DNA of 64,000 nt from Desulfosoma caldarium. GTDB taxonomy: Bacteria > Desulfobacterota > Syntrophobacteria > Syntrophobacterales > DSM-9756. The number at the start of each line of letters is the position of its first letter. Positions within the stretch are counted from its first letter, which is position 1. The stretch lies in contig NZ_RJVA01000011.1 of NCBI RefSeq assembly GCF_003751385.1, positions 254,412 to 318,411 on the forward strand, written 5' to 3'. Made by a program: the position numbers and the translations under genes. The notes beneath the pieces were generated by a model. That model ran no database searches and was not told the origin of the DNA. It saw nothing but the letters and a program-made list of their open reading frames with translations. Shown here piece by piece: positions 32,890 to 42,314 of the stretch.

Positions 32890-34872
32890 CTATAGGGGCA
32901 ACACGTGGTAACTCACTGGCGTAAAAAGCCCCACGATAAGCCAGGCGATGGCCATGACCGTGTCCCCCACCACAAGGCCCACGAAGAGGCGCCGCACTTC
33001 CTTGAAGGCATTCACGCCGCCGTAGCGAAGGACCAACGTGTTACACAGCCAGCCCAGAAGAAAACTAAACCAGAGAATGCGCAAAGCCGAACTGTACGTG
33101 GTCAGGTATCCTATGGGATGCAGAGGCCACCACAAAAACCGCCGATATCCCAAAACAAGGAGGGCCATTACAGTGGCTCCGACCCCGGCAAACACCATGC
33201 TCCACGTCTTGGCCTCTTCAGGATAACGCAGCAGTTGTGCCGCCCCTTCATGAACGCGACGGCTTGTCTCCACGGCCCAATCGTCTGGAAGCATGGAGAT
33301 GCCGTACTGAAAGCTCATGACCAGCATGGCCGCACCGGAAACCACGACCCCGACGAAAAGGGCCGCGACCACACCGATAAGAAATCGACGTCGCGTCTGC
33401 ACCCCTTCGGCGGCCTTAGTGGCATGCAACAGGGACGGGAGCAAGGATTCACGCACATCCACAAAGGCCACCTTTTGCACGGCCAATCCCAAGGCCAAAG
33501 TGATCGGGGCGATGGTCTTGGAGGCCATCATGGCAAGAAAACCATCGGACGGTGCGGCCGTCAGCGTGAAGTAGGGAAGCCCTCCCTGGCAAATGAGGCG
33601 GGCCGTCACCAGGTGCAGCATGAAGCACACCCCGAGAAAAAGTAAGACCGGCAAGGGATCCATGTGAAAACGCACCATCCACAAAACCGCTCCACCGGCC
33701 CCAAGAACGAAAAGGATCAGAGCTTTTCTCGGAGCCACAAGGCTCTTGAGAGGCTCTTCGGCCTCAACACGGCGATGCCAAAGGCCGGCAAAGACCTGCA
33801 TCAGGTGGGATCGAGCGAGCCACAGAATAAAGAAAAAAAACACCGCAAAGGCGCCGATCATCTGCATTTCTTCCACGCGCGCCAGAACCGGACCAAAGGT
33901 GGTGCCCAAGGCGGCCGACGGCAACCTCCACCCCACCACCTGCAGCAGACCCGGCAGCAATCCTCCCAGCAAAAAGAAGAACCATAAGCTGAACGAAACC
34001 TGTTTGGAGGTAAGATAGGCAAAGCCGATAAAGGCCGGGTAGACATAAATCTTGACTTTATAAAAGCCGGAAAGGAGCCCTTCCGGGGGAATATAGGGTT
34101 GCGCGAGAAACAACACGGGAATCTGAGGCACCTGAGGGAAATAGGTGTGCAGTCCGTTCAAAAGGTGCAGCATGACGGGAATGAAAAAACCCACCAGGAA
34201 AAATTTATGCGACAGATAAGCCCCTAGGTTTCCGCGTTCCGATTCCTCGCTGATTTCCATGGGAACGCGAAGAAGTGGAAAATTCATCTTTTCGTTTTCA
34301 ATCCACTGATGGCTGAAAAGGCCGGTGAGCCCCACGAAGGCGGCGTAAATAAATCCGATAAAAAGTCCCCATAGGGCCAAAGGCGTCGCCCATTGTGCCC
34401 AAGGGATGCGGGCCAGCACTTCATACCAAGGGAGGTTGCGGCCGCTTTCAAAGCCTTGATACAGAAGCTGGAGGACATCGGGTTGTTTTGGAAAGAGGGT
34501 TTCGGGCAAGAGCTCTGTGAGGGTCTTGCCGGCGGGGTGTCCCGTGGTGGCCAGCCACCCCGGCGTGGTAATGTTGATGAGAAAGGTTCGAAAAAGACCG
34601 GTGTAGGCGATGCCCGTGGCCACGGTGACCATGGCCCACAGCAGCAGCAGCTCATGGGCCGCCAAGGCCGCGCTTCGATGAAGGGAACGAGCCAAGGGGT
34701 TGTAGATAGCAGCGAAAAACAACAAAACGGCGAAAGACGCCAACGGAAAGTGCCCGCCGGCCAAGGGGGTGTTCTGCAAGCGCACGTTGTTATAGGGTGT
34801 CAAGGCACAAAGAATCATGGACAAGAGTAGGCCCAGCGCGATGGCACTCCAGCGCAATCGACGTCCCTTCAT
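32890..34872 (-). CDS. OPT-like polytopic membrane protein (DUF6785-type)
   Basis: 660 residues, about 14 transmembrane segments, signal-anchor-like first helix (SAIALGLLLSMILCALTPYNN). Diagnostic blocks: LAAHELLLLWAMVTVATGIA, WIENEKMNFPLLRVPMEI, ICQGGLPYFTLTAAPSDGF, WWPLHPIGYLT and LRILWFSFLLGWL. It is a distant partner of the next gene, 153 bp downstream; the two probably form a heteromeric transporter or flippase. It starts three bases after the stop of the M28-like/FtsX gene. No cytoplasmic ATPase domain of its own. Confidence 0.8.
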   Translation of the reverse strand: MKGRRLRWSAIALGLLLSMILCALTPYNNVRLQNTPLAGGHFPLASFAVLLFFAAIYNPLARSLHRSAALAAHELLLLWAMVTVATGIAYTGLFRTFLINITTPGWLATTGHPAGKTLTELLPETLFPKQPDVLQLLYQGFESGRNLPWYEVLARIPWAQWATPLALWGLFIGFIYAAFVGLTGLFSHQWIENEKMNFPLLRVPMEISEESERGNLGAYLSHKFFLVGFFIPVMLHLLNGLHTYFPQVPQIPVLFLAQPYIPPEGLLSGFYKVKIYVYPAFIGFAYLTSKQVSFSLWFFFLLGGLLPGLLQVVGWRLPSAALGTTFGPVLARVEEMQMIGAFAVFFFFILWLARSHLMQVFAGLWHRRVEAEEPLKSLVAPRKALILFVLGAGGAVLWMVRFHMDPLPVLLFLGVCFMLHLVTARLICQGGLPYFTLTAAPSDGFLAMMASKTIAPITLALGLAVQKVAFVDVRESLLPSLLHATKAAEGVQTRRRFLIGVVAALFVGVVVSGAAMLVMSFQYGISMLPDDWAVETSRRVHEGAAQLLRYPEEAKTWSMVFAGVGATVMALLVLGYRRFLWWPLHPIGYLTTYSSALRILWFSFLLGWLCNTLVLRYGGVNAFKEVRRLFVGLVVGDTVMAIAWLIVGLFTPVSYHVLPL

Positions 34873-34875
34873 GGT

Positions 34876-37800
34876 CTATCCTTGGCTCGATCCGCGGCCG
34901 GAAAAGGAGGCTTCACGGTTGCCCTCAAGGGCCTGGATCCCTGCAGTGGTCACCGACCTTCCGTACATGGCCTTGGTGTCCGCATCGAGAAGCCGCCATA
35001 AAAGCATCTGCTTTCTCATCACCTTGATGAAGTTGCGGTTGGCGCGCTGCCAGGTGGTTCTCTCCCCGGAGAGACGAATCATCTGAAGGGCCACTTCCAT
35101 GTAGCCCGGTTCATCCGGCGAAGGGCAACAGTGGAGGTGAAGGCGCTGTTTGATGCCGAAATCAAAAGGAGCCAGCCACACATTAGCATAGAGCCAGAGA
35201 CAGACGGGTTCGGGAAGCTGGCTTCCATCGGCACTGGGCGACTGGGGAGTGAGGCTCACGTCGTCCACAATAAAGGGCCCTTGCGCCACGTCCTGGTGGT
35301 CTAGAATGAATCGGGTCAAAAAGCCCATAATGCCCGCCTCTTCTTCGGGTTTGAGCAGGAAAGGCAGGCGAAGCTCCAGAAGATCGCCCTGGGCCGGGGG
35401 GACCGTCCATGTGCGGGTCACATCGGGCATGGCCAACGTGGCAGCCAGTCGCGCCGGGTATAAGGACGCCAGGAGCACCACGGAAAAGACCAGAACCATG
35501 CAGGCCACGCTGGCTAAGGAGGAATAATTGAAGCTGAGTTCGGCAAAGAGCTGCGTGGTGCCGAGAAAATGGGCCGTAAGCTGCGCCACAATGTAGCCGA
35601 TGACCGTGGATAGGACGGCCAGGGACAGGGCTTCCACGATGAACAAAAATCCCACGTGGTTGGGGGCAAGTCCCACGGACGTGTAGACCCCGATTTCCGA
35701 TTTCCTCTCGTGAACATGGCCGATCATGGTGTTGAGGCAGATGAAGACCACGATGAGCATGGGCACGAGCAGGTTGGCCACGCCTTGGTATCGCAGGGTC
35801 TTTGCGGCGGAGTGAAAGTAGGTGACGTCGGCGCCCACGAAAAGAGGGAAAGCCAGTCGGCGGGACAGGTCGTCGGCGATTTCCACCGCTTCGGAAGGCT
35901 CAGGGGTGATGAGCGCCACCGCTCGCACGGTTCCTCCCAGAGACATGCACGTGCTGTGGGGCATCAAGACGGTGGCGTCAGCAGATGCCGAACGAAACCG
36001 TTCGACCATGGGCATGACGGTTTCGCCGCCTTCCATAGCCTCCACTTCCTTTTCCGTGAGATCTTCGTCGGGGGCCACTTCGAGATAAGCCGGCTTGATG
36101 GAGGAGCCGTCCAGATCCGTAAAAGTTTCCAGGCGATCGGCATCAAAAAAGCCGACGATCGTAAAGGGCAGTTCCCACAGTTTCACGGTTTTTCCCACAT
36201 CACGGGAAGGGTCTAGGCCGAGCTTTCCCGCAAGATCCGTGGAAAGGAGTATGGCCTGCGTGTCGTCGTCTCGAAACCAGCGGCCCACGCGCACGATCTT
36301 TTTCAAGGGTTCCGGTGCATGGGGACCCACGCCCAAGACCCCTTCCAGGGGAAGGCTCACGGATTCGGCTTTGATGGAGGCCACGGCGCGCAGGGAGGGG
36401 TGTGCGGGATCGATCCAGGAACGTGGCCATAGCGTGGCCCGATGCCCATAGCGGGCGGCAAGGCTCTGCAAGGAGATGGACGTCAGGGGCCGCCAGATAT
36501 GATGCCGAATGAGCACGCCGGTGTAGGTGGGTTTTTGACCCACGCGAGTCATGGTGGTCTTGGTCAGGGTTTTGACATTGGTGAAGGACATGATGGTAAA
36601 GGTCAGGATAATGAGCGTGGTGGATGTGAGCGCCGTGCGCAGGCGACGGCGGTGGAGGTTGGAAGCCCCGATGGCGAACCCGGCGCCAAAGGCCTGCCAT
36701 TTGTTGACGCTGTCCTTGGCCGCTGCGATTCCTTCTCGAGCCGACGACGCGGCCATTTCTCGTTCAAAGCGCACGAAAAGAATCCAGGCCACAGTGACAC
36801 TCAAGGCCACGATGAAAAAAGCCAGAATCACCACCATGGGATTGTACGTCAAACGAAAGGCTGGATGCAGAGCGCGAATGGTGAGAATGGTGGCGATGAG
36901 CAGCACAAAAAATGCCGTTATCTGTTTGTAGATGTTTCTAAAGCAAAAGAGATACCGTTCCAGGCCATAGGCGAAGGGAACAAACAGGGCGATGAAGAAC
37001 ATCACCCCGCCGAGAACATCTCGTTGCGTGTTTTCCATTTCGTTGTAGACCGTGTTGAGCTTGGCCCAGGCGGAAACGGTCCCCTCCCATGCCCGGCTGT
37101 GTCGCAAAGAGGCCTCGTCTTCACGGGCTCGTTCCCGCTCTTGAACCGCTTCCCGGTAAAGATTTTCCAGGTAGCGGTTGCTGATGCCGTGGGTGGTGAG
37201 GTTTTTCAGGCGTTGTCCCACCAAATGGATCAGATCGTCCGCCACGCGGGCGGCCGTTTTCGTGATGAGTTCCGGCTGCCCAATGAGGTAGCCAAGGCCC
37301 ATGGGGTTGGCCGTGCTGGCGTTAAGAAGCAGCAGTTCCTTGCGGAGAAGCGTATCGGAAAGAATGAGCTTGAAACGGCTGCCCTGTTCCAAGAAAAGGG
37401 ACACGGCAAAGGTGTCTCGTCCGTCCACTCGGCTGTACCAATACCGCAGAGGGCGGGCTTCCGTCACCCCGTCCAGCACGGTGAGTTTTGTTAAATAGTC
37501 CATACGCTGCGGGTTGAACATCCCGAGAACATCAGTTTGCCGGCAGTGGAACATGACAAGGGTGGTACTGGCGATGCGCCCTTTGATTTTGAGACGGTAG
37601 TTTTCTTTGGAGGTCTGCACTTTGTCGGCAACCCATCGAATCTTGCCGGTGTTGGAATCGACCCCGTAAGGTTCGAGGATGAGCTTTTGAAAAGCCACCC
37701 GCATGTTGGCCACCGCGGGAATAAAGAAGGACCCGTCCTGAAAGGTCATGGCGCGGACCATGGAATGGCCCTGCAACGCGCACACGATGGTTCCAGGAGC

Positions 37801-39735
37801 CGGCTTGTCCGGAAAGAGTTCTCCTTGCCGTGTAAAAAGGGCTCGGCCTTCCACTGACGCCAAGCCTTGTATACCGGCTCGGCAACTTTCTCGGAGTTTT
37901 GGGTCGTCGAGAACTTTGGCCATGAGCTGAGGAAAGCTTTTCTGAAGCCGCTGCAGTACATGGAGGTTAACGTGGACGGTTGTATCGTTGGGCGTGTCCC
38001 AAAAAGTGCGGTAATTATTGACGCTGGTCACGGCAAAGGATGGACAACTGGAAAGGGCACCAATATCACAGGCCAAACACATGGTTCCGTGGCTTTCCAC
38101 GGCATGGGCCGTGAATTCACGGCCATGGCGGCCGGTTTCGGCAAATACGGAGGGTTCCTGAATCTTTTTCGCCACGTCTTCCGCAGCGCGTCGAAACGTT
38201 TCGACCAGAAAAACGTTTCGCACCAAGCGATAGACCGGCTCCCGCAAAGGGAACGTACCACCCCATTCGCTCAAGGTCAGCAGATCAGACCCTGAGGAAA
38301 GGGACAGCCCCAAGTGCAACACCCTTTCGTAGTCGTCCACCACGTTGCGCAGCGCGATCCACGACTTGACCGTTTTGAGGCGCGCCGCAACCTCATTGCG
38401 CTCGCCCTGAAGGTCCGGTAACCCTTGGGCAATGAGTTCCAAAGCCAAGAGCCTCTCTTCGCGGCTCAGCTTTTCATGGGCTTTTTTCCAGCTCAGACGC
38501 CGAAACTTCAGCGCCTGCCCCATGATCGTTAAATCCCCCTGAGCTTCCCGGCTCAGTCGGTCCGCCTCATCCTTGGCTCGGACCACCACGTAGGACCAAA
38601 CCAGGTTCTGGGAGGGGGTAGAATCTGGCTCGGGCTTTAAGGGATCGGGGCGTTTAAGGAGCCTGTAAAGTTCCTGGAGTTGGCGTTTTCGATCCTTCAA
38701 AGACCGTTGTTCCCTACGCAGACTTCGACGAGGTCCTTCCAGCGTCCACAGAAGATGGCGCGTGCCCAAAAGGCTTTGGCCGTGGCCGGAAACGGCCGCC
38801 AGAAGAACGGTGCGGGCCGGCGGATGCACGGCCAGATATTCGGCCAACTGCAACAATATGGCTGCCGAAACCGCCTGGTCCGCTCCCGGAGCCAGCCCGA
38901 CGACGGGGGATGCCGCGTCGTACGGCGCTTCAATGATGACCAGTTCCCTGGAAAGGTGGGGGGAAGATCCGGGCACCAAGCCATAGACGTTGTATCCCAG
39001 ACGATGTTCCCAATGACTGCGCACCAGGACGTGGGCACGCTCGCCATTGGATGCCGCACGTCGCAAGGCGAAAGCCACGTGCGGAGGGGCATAAAACCGA
39101 GGAAAATCCAAGGGCGTGGGAACGTTCTTGATGAGAAACTGATCGCGCGTGTCGGTGTCTTGGCCGAGAAAGATGACGGCCTTGGCCCCCAGTTGGGCTG
39201 CCAGCCACCAATTCTCGCCAGAGGAGACGTCCATGAGCACGAGGGCGTTGTCGATGTTGTGTCCGTCAAAGCGGTCTAAAGCCCCGTCCTGAACGTCCAC
39301 CAAAGGTCCTTCCAGACCTTCGGGCGGGGTTTGGGACAGCAGAGCCATGTTGGGCGCCCAAGGATAAAGTGGATACCGCTTAGAGCCCACGCTAATGTGG
39401 CCCTCGTCCAAAACGGGTATAGGAACGAAGAACGCCTGGCGCCCCACAGACTTCAGCCCCAGGCGCTTAAAGGTGTCGGCGATGTAATCGGCAGCGGCAT
39501 CACAACCCGGTGTGCCCGTGGAACGATCTGCCACCTGAGTGAGCCTCTGCAGATGCTGAACCAGCGCATCGTTCGAAGCCGCCCCGCTCGTGAAGGGCAT
39601 GGCGGTGACAATCCAGCCCATGAGAAGAAAAAAAGCCCCAAGCGGCCCACGCGAGGAAGGAACCCCCGCGCCTGCACGCCTCCACAAGCAGCCCCGTTGC
39701 GCCTTCCCTGGCACTGGGTTCATCGACAGGACCAT
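34876..39735 (-). CDS. Giant M28-like pseudo-peptidase fused to FtsX/MacB-type ABC permease
   Basis: 1,619 residues. Signal/anchor helix at about 31-50; an M28-peptidase-like domain with PA insert at about 55-340; a long helical and beta region (340-930); four hydrophobic segments (about 935-1060); a second FtsX core with an N-terminal helix after LHRRRLRTALTSTTLIILTF (about 1090), a periplasmic domain, and three C-terminal helices (VPMLIVVFICLNTMIGHVHE, IVEALSLAVLSTVIGYIVAQ, CMVLVFSVVLLASLYPARLA). In the M28 part the HxD motif is A-P271-Y-D273 and the Glu-Glu pair is H318-G319, so zinc chemistry is unlikely. Starts in a TGATG overlap with its ATPase gene. Likely a substrate-binding periplasmic domain on an ABC exporter. 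Confidence 0.85.
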   Translation of the reverse strand: MVLSMNPVPGKAQRGCLWRRAGAGVPSSRGPLGAFFLLMGWIVTAMPFTSGAASNDALVQHLQRLTQVADRSTGTPGCDAAADYIADTFKRLGLKSVGRQAFFVPIPVLDEGHISVGSKRYPLYPWAPNMALLSQTPPEGLEGPLVDVQDGALDRFDGHNIDNALVLMDVSSGENWWLAAQLGAKAVIFLGQDTDTRDQFLIKNVPTPLDFPRFYAPPHVAFALRRAASNGERAHVLVRSHWEHRLGYNVYGLVPGSSPHLSRELVIIEAPYDAASPVVGLAPGADQAVSAAILLQLAEYLAVHPPARTVLLAAVSGHGQSLLGTRHLLWTLEGPRRSLRREQRSLKDRKRQLQELYRLLKRPDPLKPEPDSTPSQNLVWSYVVVRAKDEADRLSREAQGDLTIMGQALKFRRLSWKKAHEKLSREERLLALELIAQGLPDLQGERNEVAARLKTVKSWIALRNVVDDYERVLHLGLSLSSGSDLLTLSEWGGTFPLREPVYRLVRNVFLVETFRRAAEDVAKKIQEPSVFAETGRHGREFTAHAVESHGTMCLACDIGALSSCPSFAVTSVNNYRTFWDTPNDTTVHVNLHVLQRLQKSFPQLMAKVLDDPKLRESCRAGIQGLASVEGRALFTRQGELFPDKPAPGTIVCALQGHSMVRAMTFQDGSFFIPAVANMRVAFQKLILEPYGVDSNTGKIRWVADKVQTSKENYRLKIKGRIASTTLVMFHCRQTDVLGMFNPQRMDYLTKLTVLDGVTEARPLRYWYSRVDGRDTFAVSLFLEQGSRFKLILSDTLLRKELLLLNASTANPMGLGYLIGQPELITKTAARVADDLIHLVGQRLKNLTTHGISNRYLENLYREAVQERERAREDEASLRHSRAWEGTVSAWAKLNTVYNEMENTQRDVLGGVMFFIALFVPFAYGLERYLFCFRNIYKQITAFFVLLIATILTIRALHPAFRLTYNPMVVILAFFIVALSVTVAWILFVRFEREMAASSAREGIAAAKDSVNKWQAFGAGFAIGASNLHRRRLRTALTSTTLIILTFTIMSFTNVKTLTKTTMTRVGQKPTYTGVLIRHHIWRPLTSISLQSLAARYGHRATLWPRSWIDPAHPSLRAVASIKAESVSLPLEGVLGVGPHAPEPLKKIVRVGRWFRDDDTQAILLSTDLAGKLGLDPSRDVGKTVKLWELPFTIVGFFDADRLETFTDLDGSSIKPAYLEVAPDEDLTEKEVEAMEGGETVMPMVERFRSASADATVLMPHSTCMSLGGTVRAVALITPEPSEAVEIADDLSRRLAFPLFVGADVTYFHSAAKTLRYQGVANLLVPMLIVVFICLNTMIGHVHERKSEIGVYTSVGLAPNHVGFLFIVEALSLAVLSTVIGYIVAQLTAHFLGTTQLFAELSFNYSSLASVACMVLVFSVVLLASLYPARLAATLAMPDVTRTWTVPPAQGDLLELRLPFLLKPEEEAGIMGFLTRFILDHQDVAQGPFIVDDVSLTPQSPSADGSQLPEPVCLWLYANVWLAPFDFGIKQRLHLHCCPSPDEPGYMEVALQMIRLSGERTTWQRANRNFIKVMRKQMLLWRLLDADTKAMYGRSVTTAGIQALEGNREASFSGRGSSQG

Positions 39736-40469
39736 CAAAGCACCTGGCCTACGGAGATCTTCAGCTTTTCGCGATCTTCGATACGATCGATGCGGCCGTC
39801 TCGAATCCACACGACTCGGTCCGACACGCTGATCATCTTCAGGTCGTGTGTGGCCGAAATGATGGTGACGCCACGTTCTTGGGACAGATCCTTAAGAAGC
39901 GAGATAATTTCTTCGCCTGTGGTCAAGTCCAGGTTTCCCGTGGGTTCATCGGCCAAAATGATGGCCGGATCATTGGCCAGGGCTCGAGCCACGGCCACCC
40001 GCTGTTGCTGACCGCCGGAAAGTTCGGAAGGCTTGTGTTGGTATCGTTCGGCCAGACCGACAAGTTTCAAGAGTTCCATGCCCTTGTCCATGGACTCGTC
40101 TCGGCCCATGCCGGCGAAAATCATGGGCAGGGTGACGTTCTCGATGGCCGTCATCACCTGTATGAGGTTAAAGGTTTGGAAGATGTAGCCGATCTTGCGG
40201 CATCGAAGCCATGCCAGCTCGTAGGCGTCCAGCTGCGCGACGTCCACTTCGTCGATGAAAACGCGCCCCGATGTGGGCTTGTCCAGGGCGCCGATCATGT
40301 TGAAGAGGGTGGTTTTGCCAGACCCGGACGGTCCCATGATGGACAGGTATTCTCCCGCCTTGATTTCCAAGGACACGCCGCGAAGGGCCTGGACCTCTTC
40401 CTGGCCCATGCGAAAGACCTTCATGACATCCACCAGCCGAACCACATTGTGCGTGCCGTTTTCACTCAT
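39735..40469 (-). CDS. ABC transporter ATPase, LolD/MacB type
   Basis: 244 residues, the normal length. Walker A GPSGSGKTT, Q-loop YIFQTFNLI, signature LSGGQQQRVAVARALANDP, Walker B IILADEPTGNLD, switch SATHD. It belongs to the lipoprotein/macrolide exporter (LolCDE/MacB/FtsEX) class that drives FtsX-fold permeases mechanically. Placed between two FtsX-type permease genes and coupled to the large one by TGATG, so the complex is probably ATPase dimer plus the 223- and 1,619-residue permeases. The frame runs on upstream to 40865 but ATG 40469 gives the full domain. Confidence 0.93.
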   Translation of the reverse strand: MSENGTHNVVRLVDVMKVFRMGQEEVQALRGVSLEIKAGEYLSIMGPSGSGKTTLFNMIGALDKPTSGRVFIDEVDVAQLDAYELAWLRCRKIGYIFQTFNLIQVMTAIENVTLPMIFAGMGRDESMDKGMELLKLVGLAERYQHKPSELSGGQQQRVAVARALANDPAIILADEPTGNLDLTTGEEIISLLKDLSQERGVTIISATHDLKMISVSDRVVWIRDGRIDRIEDREKLKISVGQVL

Positions 40470-40474
40470 GCGCA

Positions 40475-41146
40475 CTAAGGCTCCGATCTCAAAGCCATGG
40501 CCGGTTCCATGCGCGCGGCCACCCACGCCGGGTACATCACCCCCACAAGGCTGAGAACCACCGCCAGGGCCACAGATTTTAGCATCAGGAACGCCATGGC
40601 GCCCAAGGGCGGATGCACGATGACCAAGGGGCCAAGGCGCAGCGCAAGGGTCACCACCGCCGTGATTCCCCCCAAAAGGCTGCCTGCGCATCCGCCGATC
40701 AGTCCCTGGTAGGCAGCTTCCAGGACGAAGAGCTTGATGACGAAACTGTCGAGAGCGCCCAGGCACTTCAAGGTGCCGATTTCTCGAAATCGTTCGGTGA
40801 CGGCCATGAGCTGTGCATTGACGATCCCTACGGTGCAGACCAAAAGGGAAAGCACCACGAGCCATCGGTCCTTGGCATTGCTGCCGAAGTGGCCGTTTGT
40901 CGGCACATAGCCGGCGGAAAGAATGCGCTGGCGAAAAGCCTCATCGGCCGAGGGCCATAGCCCTTCCAGAATGACGTACACGGCAAAGGTGTAGGCCAAA
41001 AAAGCGACCGCCAAGACCAACGCGGAGGTGGTGATCATGGAACGAAACAGGCGGGCTCGAAGAGCATTGAAGGAAATGCGAAGGACTTGGGACCAGGGGA
41101 GGACGTTTTGTCGATCGATACTGTGGGCCATGGGCTCTTTACTCAC
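40475..41146 (-). CDS. FtsX-like ABC permease, short form
   Basis: 223 residues with four transmembrane helices: an N-terminal one after LRARLFRSMITTSALVLAVA, then VVLSLLVCTVGIVNAQLMAV, the helix pair around AAYQGLIGGCAGSLLGGITA, and VALAVVLSLVGVMYPAWVAA. The coupling loop TERFREIGTLKCLGA is the FtsX/MacB signature. The periplasmic domain between helices 1 and 2 is only some 45 residues, very short for this family; the large partner may supply that part. GTG 41146 with GAGG upstream is used; ATG 41131 is also possible. Confidence 0.86.
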   Translation of the reverse strand: MSKEPMAHSIDRQNVLPWSQVLRISFNALRARLFRSMITTSALVLAVAFLAYTFAVYVILEGLWPSADEAFRQRILSAGYVPTNGHFGSNAKDRWLVVLSLLVCTVGIVNAQLMAVTERFREIGTLKCLGALDSFVIKLFVLEAAYQGLIGGCAGSLLGGITAVVTLALRLGPLVIVHPPLGAMAFLMLKSVALAVVLSLVGVMYPAWVAARMEPAMALRSEP

Positions 41147-41189
41147 GCCAAGGGACCTCGGGTCACGACAAAAAGTGCTAGAGCATTCT

Positions 41190-42314
41190 TTAAGCTTTCA
41201 GGACGAGGTTTTCAATGGCCCGCACCGTTTCTTGAGCCCCGTTGGTCTTCAAACGGCCTGGAGCCGGCGGCGGGCTTGAGAGTGCCTCCTGAATCTGGGC
41301 AGCCAGCCGGTTGGGATCCAGTGAGCGAAGAATGCGCAATACGCCCAAAGATTCCAGACGCTCAGCGCGCAAAGCCTGTTCGCGGTTTTGCGGAAAGGGG
41401 TACACGAGGGCTTTGACGCCGGAGGCGATGATATCCATGCAGGTGTTATAGCCTGCCATGCTGATGGAAAGCTCTGCTTGGGCCAAGACGTTCAAGAAAA
41501 CATGGGAAAAGGGCTGCCACGAAATTCTTGGGTCTCTGGAAGCCAGGGCTCGCAGGGTTTCGCGGTCCTGGGATTCCATAAAAGGACCTTCGTGAACGTG
41601 AAGACGAAGGCCAGCATGGGGAATCTTCCCAAAGGCGTCAAAGACAGCCCGAATCAATTCCACGCCAACGCGACCGCCGCCCGTGCTCAGCACAATCCGT
41701 CCGGCTTCCCTGTGGGGTTGGGGATCGAGGTGGTTACGGGTCACGTAACCCGTGTAATGAATGGGTGGGTCAATATCCGGCACGCGGCCAAATGTTTCCT
41801 CCAACCGAACACAGGCCGGGTCGGCGTGGACCAAGATGAGGTCGTAGTAGCGGTTGACGATCTTGAGCACTCTTTCTTCAAAAGCTTTTGCGTCGGCTTT
41901 TTCCACCAGAATGTCTCGAAGACTGCAGACCACGCGGGCTCGGTGAGCGGATGCGGCGTTTTTTTCCAAAAGAGGAATAAGTTCAAACTGAAATCGCTTT
42001 CGGCCGAAGGGGAAGAGTTCGAGAAGCAAAACATCCGGTTGAATGGCGTCATGGAGGTCGAGAAGAATTTTTTGGCGTGCCTCTTGAACTTCTCGAACAT
42101 CCCCTCGGTCGGTCTCCAGAGCGGTGAACTGGGGATCCATCATGAGAGGCGGCAAAGCGATGCGGCGCACATGACTCGAGGCCCGAAAGCCCGGCAGGGG
42201 CTGACCCCCTTCCACAAAATAGAGCTCATGATCGGAAAACGCTTCGGCGATAAGCATGCTTCGAAGAAAATGGCCAATTCCAAGCACATGCTGGCAATAC
42301 TGTAGAATTTTCAT
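41190..42314 (-). CDS. Glycosyltransferase, MurG/GT28-like
   Basis: 374 residues with a GT-B fold. N-terminal QYCQHVLGIGHFLRSMLIAEAF carries the glycine-containing acceptor loop; YTGYVTRNHLDP leads into the second Rossmann domain, with VLSTGGGRVGVELIRAVFDAFG and the donor-binding SISMAGYNTCMDIIASGVKALVYPFPQNREQALRAERL. This C-terminal pattern is that of MurG-like and UDP-glucuronosyltransferase-like predicted glycosyltransferases. It overlaps the preceding hydrolase gene (ATGA). The acceptor is unknown; neighbours suggest a cell-surface glycoconjugate. Confidence 0.86.
   Translation of the reverse strand: MKILQYCQHVLGIGHFLRSMLIAEAFSDHELYFVEGGQPLPGFRASSHVRRIALPPLMMDPQFTALETDRGDVREVQEARQKILLDLHDAIQPDVLLLELFPFGRKRFQFELIPLLEKNAASAHRARVVCSLRDILVEKADAKAFEERVLKIVNRYYDLILVHADPACVRLEETFGRVPDIDPPIHYTGYVTRNHLDPQPHREAGRIVLSTGGGRVGVELIRAVFDAFGKIPHAGLRLHVHEGPFMESQDRETLRALASRDPRISWQPFSHVFLNVLAQAELSISMAGYNTCMDIIASGVKALVYPFPQNREQALRAERLESLGVLRILRSLDPNRLAAQIQEALSSPPPAPGRLKTNGAQETVRAIENLVLKA

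Noticed and set aside
39331-40011. 226-codon plus-strand frame across the ABC ATPase start
   Set aside because: Shadow of the minus-strand pseudo-peptidase and ATPase genes, whose motifs are unambiguous.
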